A stretch of DNA of 64,000 nucleotides from Croceicoccus naphthovorans (GTDB lineage Bacteria; Pseudomonadota; Alphaproteobacteria; Sphingomonadales; Sphingomonadaceae). Positions 8,316 to 17,020 of this stretch are shown here, piece by piece. The DNA lies in assembly GCF_001028705.1 (NCBI RefSeq), contig NZ_CP011772.1:1-64000 (forward strand). The letters run 5' to 3'. Position numbers and translations under genes: made by a program. Position 1 is the first letter of the stretch. Every line of letters starts with the position of its first letter. The notes beneath the pieces were generated by a model. It did not search any database, had not been told where the DNA came from, and saw only the letters and a list, made by a program, of their open reading frames with translations.

Positions 8316-8690
8316 TCAGGGAAGTTCGAAAAGCCGAAAGGTCCCGTCCAGGGAGACCTCAAGGACATGATTGACCATCACATCCGACGGGACCCCGCAT
8401 TCTGTGAGGTATCCAAGGGCTTCCTGCAAAAGGCGAAGGGCATCATCTCGGCGAGCGCTAGGCAGGATGATAAGACCAGGGTGTATCTCCTCGCGTGCCA
8501 CCAGCTTGCGGAAATCGATGGCGTTCTCGGTGACGATGACCCGATCTTCGGCAAGGCAGCGGGAAAGGACAACGTGATCAGGCTCGCCGAGGCGGCCCAT
8601 GTCTCTTGGATGAATTGCACTATGCTCGCCCGTTTCAGTGAGAACGCGGGCGAGCAGTGGAGACAGGCACTCGTCGATAAAAAGGTTCAA
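8316..8690 (-). CDS. DUF5615 PIN-like toxin of a toxin-antitoxin pair
   Basis: A 124-residue PIN-like fold. The acidic residues are placed as in DUF5615: NLFIDECLSPLLARVL at the start, a central AEDRVIVTENAIDFRKL, then HPGLIILPS. Such proteins are predicted RNases and usually pair with DUF433 proteins. The ATG at 8690 overlaps the TGA of the DUF433 gene (ATGA, 8687-8690), so translation is coupled and toxin follows antitoxin. Toxicity is inferred from family and context. The pair lies between the ParB-like gene and the Sno fusion, where it could act as an addiction module. Confidence 0.8.
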   Translation of the reverse strand: MNLFIDECLSPLLARVLTETGEHSAIHPRDMGRLGEPDHVVLSRCLAEDRVIVTENAIDFRKLVAREEIHPGLIILPSARRDDALRLLQEALGYLTECGVPSDVMVNHVLEVSLDGTFRLFELP

Positions 8691-9268
8691 GCCGCTTTCG
8701 CCCAGGGCCGCCCGCCCGGCCGCCCCACCAGCGGATGGGTCCGGGCATAAAGCGCGGCAGTCTCAATTGCCTCGCGGCTCAGGTGTGGATTGTCATCGAG
8801 AATATCCTCGACACTATCACCACCTTCGAGCCTGCCAAGAACCGAATAGACTGTCATGCGCGTGCCGCGCAGCACCGGAGTGCCGCCCATGATTTCTGGG
8901 TCGGTGACAATGTGGTCTTCGCGCGCCTTGCTGTAGCGCTCGGCACGTTCGGCGAGATCGGAACCGACGAGCGCGGGAATATCGACGACGACCGCAGGCG
9001 CGATTTCGAGCGGCTCGCTCGTCATGCTCGCCACCGGACGTTCGGAGAGCCTGCGAACAAGATCGCGCTTTGTGGCAAGCGAAAGCGTTACCGGCAGACG
9101 CGTGACGATCGCCGCGTAGGGCACAGCGTGGAGCGGCAGCATGCGCCGCCGCCCGCGCGCCTTGGCGCGAATCCCGGCAAGGACACGCTCTTCGATCGCC
9201 TTGTCGACAGACCGCACGGATACATCGGCAAGAGCCGCCACTTCCCGGGAAGAAAACTGGCCAGTCAT
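8687..9268 (-). CDS. DUF433 antitoxin with N-terminal HTH
   Basis: A 193-residue protein. Residues 1-40 look like an excisionase/MerR-type HTH (SSREVAALADVSVRSVDKAI). The C-terminal half is the DUF433 domain: HIVTDPEIMGGTPVLRGTRM, SVLGRLEGGDSVEDILDDNP, then LSREAIETAALYA. DUF433 proteins are the antitoxin partners of DUF5615 toxins, and the HTH suggests self-repression. The start at 9268 has GGGAG 8 nt upstream, and that Shine-Dalgarno forms the end of the palindrome at 9278-9289. Confidence 0.8.
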   Translation of the reverse strand: MTGQFSSREVAALADVSVRSVDKAIEERVLAGIRAKARGRRRMLPLHAVPYAAIVTRLPVTLSLATKRDLVRRLSERPVASMTSEPLEIAPAVVVDIPALVGSDLAERAERYSKAREDHIVTDPEIMGGTPVLRGTRMTVYSVLGRLEGGDSVEDILDDNPHLSREAIETAALYARTHPLVGRPGGRPWAKAA

Positions 9269-9277
9269 TTAATTACT

Positions 9278-9289
9278 CCCTAGCTAGGG
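9278..9289. promoter_or_regulatory. Candidate operator overlapping the DUF433 Shine-Dalgarno
   Basis: This is a perfect 12-bp palindrome CCCTAGCTAGGG, 10-21 nt upstream of the antitoxin ATG. Its last GGG belongs to the GGGAG Shine-Dalgarno. The position suits autoregulation by the HTH antitoxin at transcription or translation. Confidence 0.5.
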
Positions 9290-9381
9290 GATAGATATAC
9301 GCAATTGGCGAATTTTTCAAGGCGCAAGGATGCAGGACTCTGCTTTGGTCCCGACCATTTCAGCAGGGTGTACCCACCGGC

Positions 9382-12300
9382 TTAGCCAACGACAGCCTCC
9401 AGCACCGCCTCCGCCTTCTCCATCGGCACGAACACCCGTGTCTTGTAGGCGATGATCTCGGTGAAGCAGCCCATGGCCTTGAGCCCTGCGATCCTTCCGG
9501 GTTCGACATCGGCAATCTCGATCCGCCGCGCGCCGTTGACCCGTGAGGTGCGGATGGTGAAATTCTTCGGGTGCGGCGCTTTCCATGTGCCGCCGCCAAG
9601 TATGGCCTGGACGATCTTGCCGGGATCGACCTGGGCCTTGCGAGAAACCCCAAGCCGCTCGAGCGTGGCATCGACGAACAGGTCGTGGACGTGGCGACCG
9701 AGCCATGAGGCGCCGGTCTGGTCGACAATGCGATTGACCGTTAGGTCTTCCTTGGGGAGCGCGCCCCAGATCGGCAGCAGCAGACCGGTTGCGAGATAGA
9801 CTGTCTCGGTGACCAGCTGGTTCTCGTCGGCGGCGTACTCTGCCTGCCAGCGCGCCTCGAAGTCGTCGCGGGCAATATCCTCCCACGCGGATTCGGCGAG
9901 CCGTTCGGCGAGGATATACTCGCTGCGCAAGGGGCGGACGAGTTCGAACCGGCGGATGTAGTTGCCTTCCTCGTCCATGTGCGAGGGCGCAGGAATGCAC
10001 AGCGCGACCTTGTCCGAGCGGGAGTTGTGCAGGAACCGCGGATTGTCTTGATGCGCCGCCATCGCCATGACGCGTTCGAGCGAGGTGAGCTTGCGGCGCT
10101 GGGTGAGCGAGAGTTCAAGCAGGTGCGAAGTCGCCCCGGTCACCGGATCGGTACGGATCACCGTGTCGGACAGGACTTCGCAGGTCTCCACTGCAATGGT
10201 CTCGACCCCGATGTCGAAGGTGCCAGCTTCGCGGGCGGTGGCGACCCGGGTTTCGACGAGCGTGAGGAACTCGTCGAAGATCGCATTCTGCACCGCGATC
10301 TTCATCGCGAGGATGCGGTTGAGCCAGCGCTGGATCGGCGGCAGGTTTTCGCTGAGCACACCGTCGCGGTCGGTCAGTTCGAGCCCGCTGATCGTCTCGA
10401 ACTCCTGCAAGCTGGTGCTTTTGAGCTTGCCGGTGGCAAGCAGGCAATACCAGTCGTGCAACGCGTGCTTGGCGTAGATGCTCTCAAGATTGTCGGAAGC
10501 ATCGAACATGCCCTGACCGCCGGTCTGGCGCTGACCGCGTGTCAGTGCGCCCAGCGCATCGAGGCGGCGAGCGATGGTGCTGGTGAACCGCGCCTCGCCC
10601 TTGCAGTCGGTGGTGACCGGGCGGAACAGTGGCGGGCAGGCCTGATGAGTGCGATGCGTGCGCCCGAGGCCCTGGATTGCCCGGTCGGCGCGCCACCCCG
10701 GTTCAAGCAGGAAGTGGACACGGCGCTGCTGGTTCTTGACGTCGAGACTGGCATGGTAACTGCGCCCGGTGCCGCCAGCGTCGGAGAATACGAGGATGCG
10801 CTTGGCTCCGGTCATGAACGCGCTGGTCTCGGCAAGGTTGGTGCGCGGCGAGCGGCTTTCGAGGCGCTGCTGACCCGAGCCATCGCGCACCAGGCGCTTG
10901 GACCGCCCCGTCACTTCGGCCACCGCCGTGACGCCATAGTGCTCAAGCAAGGCATCGAGCGCAGTCGGGATCGGCGGCATGGCGCAGATATATTCGAGCA
11001 GCTCGTCACGTTTTGCCTCGGCCTCGGGGTTGATAACGGGGTTGCCGGCGTCGTCATACATCGGGCGTGAGCGAACATCGCCGAGTTCGTCGACGTATTC
11101 CTCCATCTGGCGGGTTGGGAATGCGCGGCCAAGGTAGTCGACGACGTATTCCTTGCAGTCGGTTGTTATGTCGAGCGTCTCGCGCTCCGGTTCGAGCTCG
11201 TTCAGCCGCCGGTTGAGGATCGATTCCGCCGTGCTGACCAGCTGCACGACCACGCTTTCATCCTGTGCCAGATGCTCGTCTATCGCGGGATAGATCGATG
11301 GCAGCTTCATCGAAAGCAGCACCTGGCTGAAGAAGCGCTGCTTGGTGCCCTCGAACCGGCTGCGCGCCGCGGCCTTGGCACCGCTGTTCAAGGTGCGATC
11401 TTCAAGGCCATCGACAATCCCGGTCAGTTCGAGCGCGGCTTTGAGGTTCTGGTGGATGATGGTCCAGGCTTGCGAATAGGTGTCGTAGATCTCGATCTGC
11501 TCGGGTGTGAGTTCGTGGCGCAGGATGTCGTATTCGATGCCGGCAAAGCTCAGTGCCCGGGCGAGGTATAGCCCTGATGCCTTGAGATCGCGCGCCACCA
11601 GTTCCATCGCGGCAATGCCGCCGTCGCGGATCTCGCTGATGAACTGCTCGCGCGTAGCAAAGGCTGTGCCCGGCCCCCACAGTCCGAGCCGCACCGCATA
11701 GGCGAGATTGTTGACGTCCGAGGCCCCGGTCGCCGAAGCATAGAGCACGCGGGCGCGCGGCAGAGTGTTCTGCAGCAGCACCCCGGCGATGCCCTGGAGC
11801 GAGCCTTCCTTCTGGCCCAGCGCCCCTTCCCCACCGGCAACACCGCCCATTTCATGGGCCTCGTCGAAAACGATCACGCCCTCGAAGTCAGCGCCTGCCC
11901 AGCGCACGATCTGGTCGAGCCGCGTGTCTTCGACGCGCGATGATCGCAATGTGCCGTAGGGCACGAACAGGATGCCCTCGGGCGCGGTGATTTCCTCGCC
12001 GATCTTCCAGCGCGCAATGTCGAGAATGTCTGCGGGCAGCCCGCCGATCGCCGACCAGTCGCGCTGCGCGTCCTCGAGCAGCGGTGCATTCTTCGATATC
12101 CAGATATGGCGGCGATTGCCCCTGAGCCATTGGTCGAGGATGCAAGCCGCCGCTTGCCTCCCCTTCCCCGCCCCGGTGCCATCACCGAGAAAGAAGCCGG
12201 TGCGATAGAGCTGTCCGTCGGGATCTTCCTTCAGAGCAACCTCTCCGGCGGGATGGCTGAACCGACCCTGCAGATCGCGAGACCAAGCCTCGCCTGCATA

Positions 12301-13593
12301 GATGACGGTTTCGAGCTGGGCGGCCGAAAGCAGGCGCGCGGTGACCGTACGTTCGGGCAGGTGCGGCACATAGCGGGGCATTGGCGCGGCGATCGAAGCC
12401 ATGGCGGCAGATTCGACGAGGTGGGTCGGGTGTTCGCCTGCTTCGGGAAGCACGATCCGAGAGGGCCGGTAATCTGCATAGACCCCGCGTTGTTCGCCCA
12501 TCGGCGCCGGGTCTCCCAGCACCTCGTAGGAGACCGGCCTGACTTCGTTGGTCTGGGCAGCGCGGATGACGACGGGGCGCGCCGGTCCAGCCTTCACTGA
12601 ACGGAAAAACCCGAGTTTGGCCGCACGGGGAACGGCCGACTGCTGCGCTTCGCGCAGTGGCATGCGTGGGGGCACCGTAGCAATAGCCGCGAGCAACTCG
12701 CCCGCTGACTGGCGGTTGATCGTCGAGACCGCGCCATCGCCCGCCACCTTGTCGATCACCAGCATTCGCACCGCGATGCCAGTGCCGTGCTTGGCGTAGC
12801 CGCCCTTGTCGAGGCGAAGCGAAAGCGCGACGCGCGCGCCTTGCAGCGAATGGCAGAATGCATCGCCACCTCGCACGGTTGGCGCGAACCAGTCGGGCAT
12901 GATCGCCACGATCCGGCCGCCGGGGCGCAGGAAATCGAGCGCGGAACGCAAATGCCGGGCCGCCGTATTGGGATCTTCGCCTCGCGATTGCGAGACCGAG
13001 AACGGCGGGTTCATGAGAATAACGCTCGGTCGTTGCGCACCAGCAAGAAGCGCGGTCAGCTTCGCGCCATCGTGACGGGTAACGGGTACGCCCGGGAACA
13101 GGCCTTCGAGCAGCTCGGCTCGGGTCGGTTCCAATTCATTGAGCAAGAGCCGGTCGACATGGGGCTGTGCTAGCATCGCCAGGATACCGGTTCCCGCGCT
13201 CGGTTCGAGCAGGACATCGTCGGGTGTCAGGCGTGCGAGGTGAACCGCGAGCATGGCCAGCGCGGGCGGGGTCGAAAACTGCTGGAAAGCGATCTGGCTC
13301 TCGCTGCGCACGGTATGGGTCGGAAGCTCGCGTGACAGGGCCTCGAGCGCGCGGATAGATGCAGCCGCGTCGCAACCTCGGATCAGTTCGGGCACGGCTC
13401 TCACCACTGCCGCTTCAAGCGCCTCGAAACTGTCGCGCTGCTGCCAGAATCCGGCGGCATCGGAGCCGCCGCAGGCTTCGGTCATCGCTTCGCTGAGCGC
13501 CGCGCGATCGATGGGAATGGCCAACAACAGTTTGGCGGCAAGCGTACGGGCGGCGGAAAGGATGGCATCGGCGCGCGAGATCGTGACGGTCAT
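9382..13593 (-). CDS. DNA methyltransferase-strawberry notch-like helicase fusion
   Basis: A giant 1403-residue protein. The start at 13593 (MTVTISRADAIL) is used because AGGGGA lies about 9 nt upstream and frames further up are low-complexity. N-terminal Rossmann methyltransferase: motif I VLLEPSAGTG near residue 128 and NPPF near residue 193, the amino-methyltransferase pattern. The SF2 helicase part is of the strawberry notch (Sbno) type: Walker A-like GDGTGAGKGRQ near 468, DEAH near 575, SATGASDV, then motif VI QGLGRTHR near 970. The C-terminal about 350 residues are the Sbno C-terminal region. Such fusions occur on phages and conjugative elements and are thought to protect or modify incoming DNA. 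It lies in the minus-strand block just downstream of a Toprim protein and is intact. Confidence 0.88.
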   Translation of the reverse strand: MTVTISRADAILSAARTLAAKLLLAIPIDRAALSEAMTEACGGSDAAGFWQQRDSFEALEAAVVRAVPELIRGCDAAASIRALEALSRELPTHTVRSESQIAFQQFSTPPALAMLAVHLARLTPDDVLLEPSAGTGILAMLAQPHVDRLLLNELEPTRAELLEGLFPGVPVTRHDGAKLTALLAGAQRPSVILMNPPFSVSQSRGEDPNTAARHLRSALDFLRPGGRIVAIMPDWFAPTVRGGDAFCHSLQGARVALSLRLDKGGYAKHGTGIAVRMLVIDKVAGDGAVSTINRQSAGELLAAIATVPPRMPLREAQQSAVPRAAKLGFFRSVKAGPARPVVIRAAQTNEVRPVSYEVLGDPAPMGEQRGVYADYRPSRIVLPEAGEHPTHLVESAAMASIAAPMPRYVPHLPERTVTARLLSAAQLETVIYAGEAWSRDLQGRFSHPAGEVALKEDPDGQLYRTGFFLGDGTGAGKGRQAAACILDQWLRGNRRHIWISKNAPLLEDAQRDWSAIGGLPADILDIARWKIGEEITAPEGILFVPYGTLRSSRVEDTRLDQIVRWAGADFEGVIVFDEAHEMGGVAGGEGALGQKEGSLQGIAGVLLQNTLPRARVLYASATGASDVNNLAYAVRLGLWGPGTAFATREQFISEIRDGGIAAMELVARDLKASGLYLARALSFAGIEYDILRHELTPEQIEIYDTYSQAWTIIHQNLKAALELTGIVDGLEDRTLNSGAKAAARSRFEGTKQRFFSQVLLSMKLPSIYPAIDEHLAQDESVVVQLVSTAESILNRRLNELEPERETLDITTDCKEYVVDYLGRAFPTRQMEEYVDELGDVRSRPMYDDAGNPVINPEAEAKRDELLEYICAMPPIPTALDALLEHYGVTAVAEVTGRSKRLVRDGSGQQRLESRSPRTNLAETSAFMTGAKRILVFSDAGGTGRSYHASLDVKNQQRRVHFLLEPGWRADRAIQGLGRTHRTHQACPPLFRPVTTDCKGEARFTSTIARRLDALGALTRGQRQTGGQGMFDASDNLESIYAKHALHDWYCLLATGKLKSTSLQEFETISGLELTDRDGVLSENLPPIQRWLNRILAMKIAVQNAIFDEFLTLVETRVATAREAGTFDIGVETIAVETCEVLSDTVIRTDPVTGATSHLLELSLTQRRKLTSLERVMAMAAHQDNPRFLHNSRSDKVALCIPAPSHMDEEGNYIRRFELVRPLRSEYILAERLAESAWEDIARDDFEARWQAEYAADENQLVTETVYLATGLLLPIWGALPKEDLTVNRIVDQTGASWLGRHVHDLFVDATLERLGVSRKAQVDPGKIVQAILGGGTWKAPHPKNFTIRTSRVNGARRIEIADVEPGRIAGLKAMGCFTEIIAYKTRVFVPMEKAEAVLEAVVG

Positions 13594-13652
13594 GGAGCGG
13601 GTCCCCTCAAGGCAATGGGCCGGACTGGCCCATCCCCTCCGCCCCCCTCCCC

Positions 13653-14495
13653 TCACCGCTTCAGGAGATCGGCCCAGTCGTTCGCGCCGCGCGGAGGCCA
13701 ACGGGTCTCGATGGCAAGGCCAGACCGGGAGTAGGCAGCAAGGGCGCGGTTCGCCGCGCGATGCCCTTCCGCATCGTTGTCGGCGAGCAGGATCAGCCGT
13801 ACAACGGTTCGCGGAATGGTCAGCTGGTGAAACCGCTTGGCGCCCATGCTGGCCCAGGCCTTGATGCCGACAAGATCGGTGAAGGCTGCTGCGGTCTCGA
13901 ACCCTTCGCACAGGCCAAGAACGCTCTCAGGTGTGCCGTTGGTCCATGCAGCCCCGATGGCGCGGCCAAGGCAGAGTTTGGCAGTGCTGGCCCCGGTTCG
14001 TGGATCGAGGAATATCCGCTGGATCGCGGCAAGATTGCCATCGCGGCGCATCCCGACCAGCAGCGCCGGTTCGAATCGAGCCAGGGCTCCCTGCCCTCTC
14101 GGACACCGTGGATGGAAACGCAGGTCCTGGAGTACGCCGCCGATGCCACGAACCTGGCGGACATAGTATTCGGCCAGCGAACCCTCGATGGGACGACCCT
14201 CGCGCCAGATTTTGAGGAAGGCGTTTCGCGACCTTGCAGGCGCTCGCTCGATCTTGGCCGGATCGAAATGCGGTATGCGTGTGATTCGGCCGATGGCCCG
14301 CAACACGTCCGAGCGGTCGCAACCTGCATGGCAGGTAACGAGAATTGCGCGATCACCCTGCCGGATCGACAGCGAGGGCGTCCTGTCGGCATGGGCCGGG
14401 CAAAGACACATGGCGGTGTTCCCGGACCAGGTGCCGCCGAGTCGGCTAACCAGGGCTTTCAGCTCGGATGTGGGTCTGTTGCAAGCGAGGGTCAT
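13653..14495 (-). CDS. Toprim protein with CHC2-like zinc finger (DUF7146/primase-like)
   Basis: A 280-residue protein starting MTLACNRPTSELKAL. A zinc finger resembling DnaG CHC2 uses C30, C32, H35, C55 and C59. The Toprim fold is marked by LCEGFETAAAF near residue 195 (the Glu motif) and LLADNDAEGHR near 235 (the DxD motif). In plasmids and phages this arrangement is typical of Toprim primase-like or helicase-loader proteins; no helicase domain is present. The gene starts a minus-strand transcript running into the methyltransferase-Sno gene 59 bp downstream and is divergent from parA. An ATG at 14525 is an alternative start. Confidence 0.82.
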   Translation of the reverse strand: MTLACNRPTSELKALVSRLGGTWSGNTAMCLCPAHADRTPSLSIRQGDRAILVTCHAGCDRSDVLRAIGRITRIPHFDPAKIERAPARSRNAFLKIWREGRPIEGSLAEYYVRQVRGIGGVLQDLRFHPRCPRGQGALARFEPALLVGMRRDGNLAAIQRIFLDPRTGASTAKLCLGRAIGAAWTNGTPESVLGLCEGFETAAAFTDLVGIKAWASMGAKRFHQLTIPRTVVRLILLADNDAEGHRAANRALAAYSRSGLAIETRWPPRGANDWADLLKR

Positions 14496-14613
14496 GCAAT
14501 CGAAGCACGATCCCCCTCCCCTCACCCCGCTTCAGGATCGAATCCCGGCTGGACTGAATGAGATTATGGTTATAGGAGAAAGAAAACGTTCAAGTCTATT
14601 TGCTGGGATCAAA

Positions 14614-15807
14614 ATGCATTCAGAAGTCGAGCGCATAGCAGAAATGGCGCAAACTGGCGAACGCATGATCGAAAGACTGCGACGCCAAGCATTCCTGCCC
14701 GAATCGCGCAAGGAGCTTACCGTTCGATTCGGGATCGCAGAAGCCGCGAGCCTGCTTGGCTGTTCAACGAATCGTATCCGCATGGCTGAAGACGATGGGC
14801 GACTGCCTCCTCCCCCGCCAACAGAGAATGGACGGCGCCCCGGATACGGGATCAATGATCTGCTTAACATGCGCGAAGTTCTGGGCGCATCTCCGGCGCG
14901 CGCTCCGCTCGATAACCCGGCAATTATTGCTGTACAGAATTTCAAGGGCGGTGTCGGCAAATCCACTGTGACGACCCACCTTGCGCATTATTTCGCGGTC
15001 CAGGGATATCGCGTCCTCGTGGTTGATTGCGACAGCCAGGCGACGACAACGACCTTGTTCGGCTTCAATCCGCATTTCAATATCACGCGAGAGCAGACGC
15101 TCTATCCATACCTCTCAATCGATCCTACCCAGACCGACCTTCTCTATGCCGTGCAGAAGACGCCCTGGCCCAACGTTGATCTGATCCCGTCCAATCTCGA
15201 ACTCTTCGACGTTGAGTATGAGCTGGCCGCATCGGGTGCCGATGGTGGCAGTGTGCTAGCCTCTCGCTTCCGCAAGTTGAAACAGGGCTTGCAGGACCTT
15301 GCCAGGGATTACGATGTCGTGATCCTCGACCCGCCTCCGGCACTTGGAACTATTTCGCTCGCGGTAATGCAGGCGGCCAATTCACTGATCGTGCCGCTGG
15401 CAGCCACGACGCCAGATTTCTGCTCGACCGTGCAGTTCCTTTCGATGATGGATCAGGTGACCGGGCAACTGGCGGAAGCGGGAATCGTTGTCGATTACGA
15501 TTTCGTCCGGCTTCTGTGTTCGAAGTTCGACAGCAACGATCCGAGCCACGCGATGGTAAGGCAGATCATGGAGCAGACCTTCGGCCCTGCCCTGCTGCCC
15601 GTTCCAATACTCGAAAGCGCGGAAATCAGCCATGCCGCATTGCGCATGATGACGGTTTACGAACTGGAGCGTCCGATCGGCACGGCACGAACGCACAAGC
15701 GCTGCAAAGGCAATCTCGATGAAGCTCTCGCCCAGGTCGAAGTTCTCGTGCGTAAAGGCTGGGGTGTTGCCTCACCTGCCAGCGAGCAGGAGGTGATCAA
15801 TGCATAA
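14614..15807 (+). CDS. parA: ParA-type partition ATPase
   Basis: A 397-residue ParA (type Ia, as in RepA of repABC systems). An N-terminal HTH region has GIAEAASLLGCSTNRIRMAE at about 38-60, a deviant Walker A KGGVGKS at 111-117, VLVVDCDSQATTT, and the Walker B-like VVILDPPPALG. It drives segregation of the plasmid with ParB and represses its own operon in related systems. The ATG at 14614 gives the usual length; an in-frame ATG at 14563 is possible. ParB follows 72 bp downstream. Confidence 0.9.
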   Translation: MHSEVERIAEMAQTGERMIERLRRQAFLPESRKELTVRFGIAEAASLLGCSTNRIRMAEDDGRLPPPPPTENGRRPGYGINDLLNMREVLGASPARAPLDNPAIIAVQNFKGGVGKSTVTTHLAHYFAVQGYRVLVVDCDSQATTTTLFGFNPHFNITREQTLYPYLSIDPTQTDLLYAVQKTPWPNVDLIPSNLELFDVEYELAASGADGGSVLASRFRKLKQGLQDLARDYDVVILDPPPALGTISLAVMQAANSLIVPLAATTPDFCSTVQFLSMMDQVTGQLAEAGIVVDYDFVRLLCSKFDSNDPSHAMVRQIMEQTFGPALLPVPILESAEISHAALRMMTVYELERPIGTARTHKRCKGNLDEALAQVEVLVRKGWGVASPASEQEVINA

Positions 15808-15879
15808 GTCTATATCTGTTCCATGCCGCAATGTTCATGCTTTGTTCGTTGCAGTGGCACTCGGCGAAGGAGCGATCTG

Positions 15880-16959
15880 ATGGCGAAAAAGCAAAGCGAC
15901 TACCTCGCCAGTCTTCTGGCTGAGGACGAGGCGGAAGCGGAAGCGCCAAAGAGCGACACCCAGGATGCAGCGATCCCCCTTCCCTCTCGCGGTGAGCCGA
16001 CGCGCGCCAGTGCGCGTGCAGGCCTTTCGCTCCTTGGACGTGAGAATGCGCTGTCGCGGGTTGCAACCGGCGAAGTCCGGCAAGTCACACAACTGCTTTT
16101 GGATCCGGCGCGTGTGCGGGTCTGGGCTGGAAATGCGCGAATTCAAGCAAAGCTCACTGAGGACAATTGCCGCGATCTCATCGATTCGATCGTAGCAGAA
16201 GGTGGGCAGAAGGTTCCCGTGGTTGTTCGCCACATCAAGGACGATCCGGCCCACGACTATGAGCTGATCGCAGGAACCCGGCGCCACTTCGCCATCTCCT
16301 GGCTGCGGGCACATTCGTACCCGGACATGAGGTTGCTCGCGCAGGTTGCCGAACTCGACGATGAGGCAGCATTCCGCCTCGCCGATATCGAGAACAGGGC
16401 CCGCAAGGACATCTCGGACATCGAGAGGGCGCGGAACTACGCTGCAGCACTCGAATTGCATTATGGCGGCAAGGCCGTCCGCATGGCTGAGCGGCTCAAG
16501 CTCTCAAAAGGCTGGCTTTCGAAGATGTTGAAGGCAGCCACGATCTCTGACGATGTGCTCGTTGCATTTGCCAACCTGCACGAGCTGACGCTCAATCCTG
16601 CTTACAAGCTGGCCACCGCTCTTGACGATAGTGCGCGCGCGACCGCCATCCTCAAAGAAGCCAAAGCGATCGCTGGCGAAAACCAGGCTGCACTAGACAG
16701 CGGCACCCCTCCCCTCCCCGGCGCAGCAACCTTGCGTCGGCTCATGGCTGCAAATGCCGTGAAGGCTCCAGCACCGGTCGATTTGCGGATGGAGATTGCC
16801 GGTCCACACGGTAGGCCTGTCGTGGCCGTCAAGGCGGTTAACCGACAGGGGATCACCCTGCACCTGCCGATGGCAAGCGGTGCAAGCGACGATGCTGTCG
16901 CCGAGGCGGTTCTGAAGGTTCTGGAAGGCCTTCGAGAGAACGGGATCTCGGTGAAATAG
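15880..16959 (+). CDS. parB: ParB-type centromere-binding protein
   Basis: A 359-residue ParB. The start (MAKKQSDYLASLLAED) has AAGGAG upstream. The ParB-N CTP-binding fold includes LIAGTRRHFAISWL near residue 129 (equivalent of GERRxxA) and IENRARKDISDIERA. The HTH (MAERLKLSKGWLSKMLKAA) is at about 201. A helical linker and C-terminal dimerisation region follow. It should bind a nearby parS; palindromes at 16997-17018 and 17970-17989 are candidates. Its C-terminus is followed by repA after 61 bp, giving a parA-parB-repA order like repABC. Confidence 0.9.
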   Translation: MAKKQSDYLASLLAEDEAEAEAPKSDTQDAAIPLPSRGEPTRASARAGLSLLGRENALSRVATGEVRQVTQLLLDPARVRVWAGNARIQAKLTEDNCRDLIDSIVAEGGQKVPVVVRHIKDDPAHDYELIAGTRRHFAISWLRAHSYPDMRLLAQVAELDDEAAFRLADIENRARKDISDIERARNYAAALELHYGGKAVRMAERLKLSKGWLSKMLKAATISDDVLVAFANLHELTLNPAYKLATALDDSARATAILKEAKAIAGENQAALDSGTPPLPGAATLRRLMAANAVKAPAPVDLRMEIAGPHGRPVVAVKAVNRQGITLHLPMASGASDDAVAEAVLKVLEGLRENGISVK

Positions 16960-16996
16960 TGGACGGCGCGGCTGCATTGGTCGGCGCAAGTGCCCG

Positions 16997-17018
16997 GAAG
17001 TTTCCTCGAGGAAACTTC
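16997..17018. promoter_or_regulatory. parS-like palindrome in the parB-repA gap
   Basis: A perfect 22-bp palindrome with arm GAAGTTTCCTC. It ends 2 nt before the repA GTG and contains repA's GAGGAAA Shine-Dalgarno. A copy differing at one of 20 positions lies inside repA (17970-17989). ParB binding (parS), RepA autoregulation, or both are plausible. Confidence 0.6.
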
Positions 17019-17020
17019 TC

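Larger units (their letters stand above)
2598..16719 (-). repeat. Twelve GGGNAGGG octamers, all on the minus strand
   Basis: On the plus strand these read CCCTNCCC, starting at 2598, 3467, 5042, 5047, 8198, 13645, 14089, 14514, 15585, 15977, 16707 and 16712. No GGGNAGGG was found on the plus strand over 1-17 kb by eye. Six lie in short intergenic gaps upstream of minus-strand genes, but those at 15585-16712 lie within parA and parB, which read the other way. GGGNAGGG is the E. coli FtsK-orienting (KOPS) consensus. Confidence 0.7.

Noticed and set aside
9979..11070. 363-codon plus-strand open frame
   Set aside because: Antisense to the well-conserved helicase part of the Sno fusion; no recognisable family.
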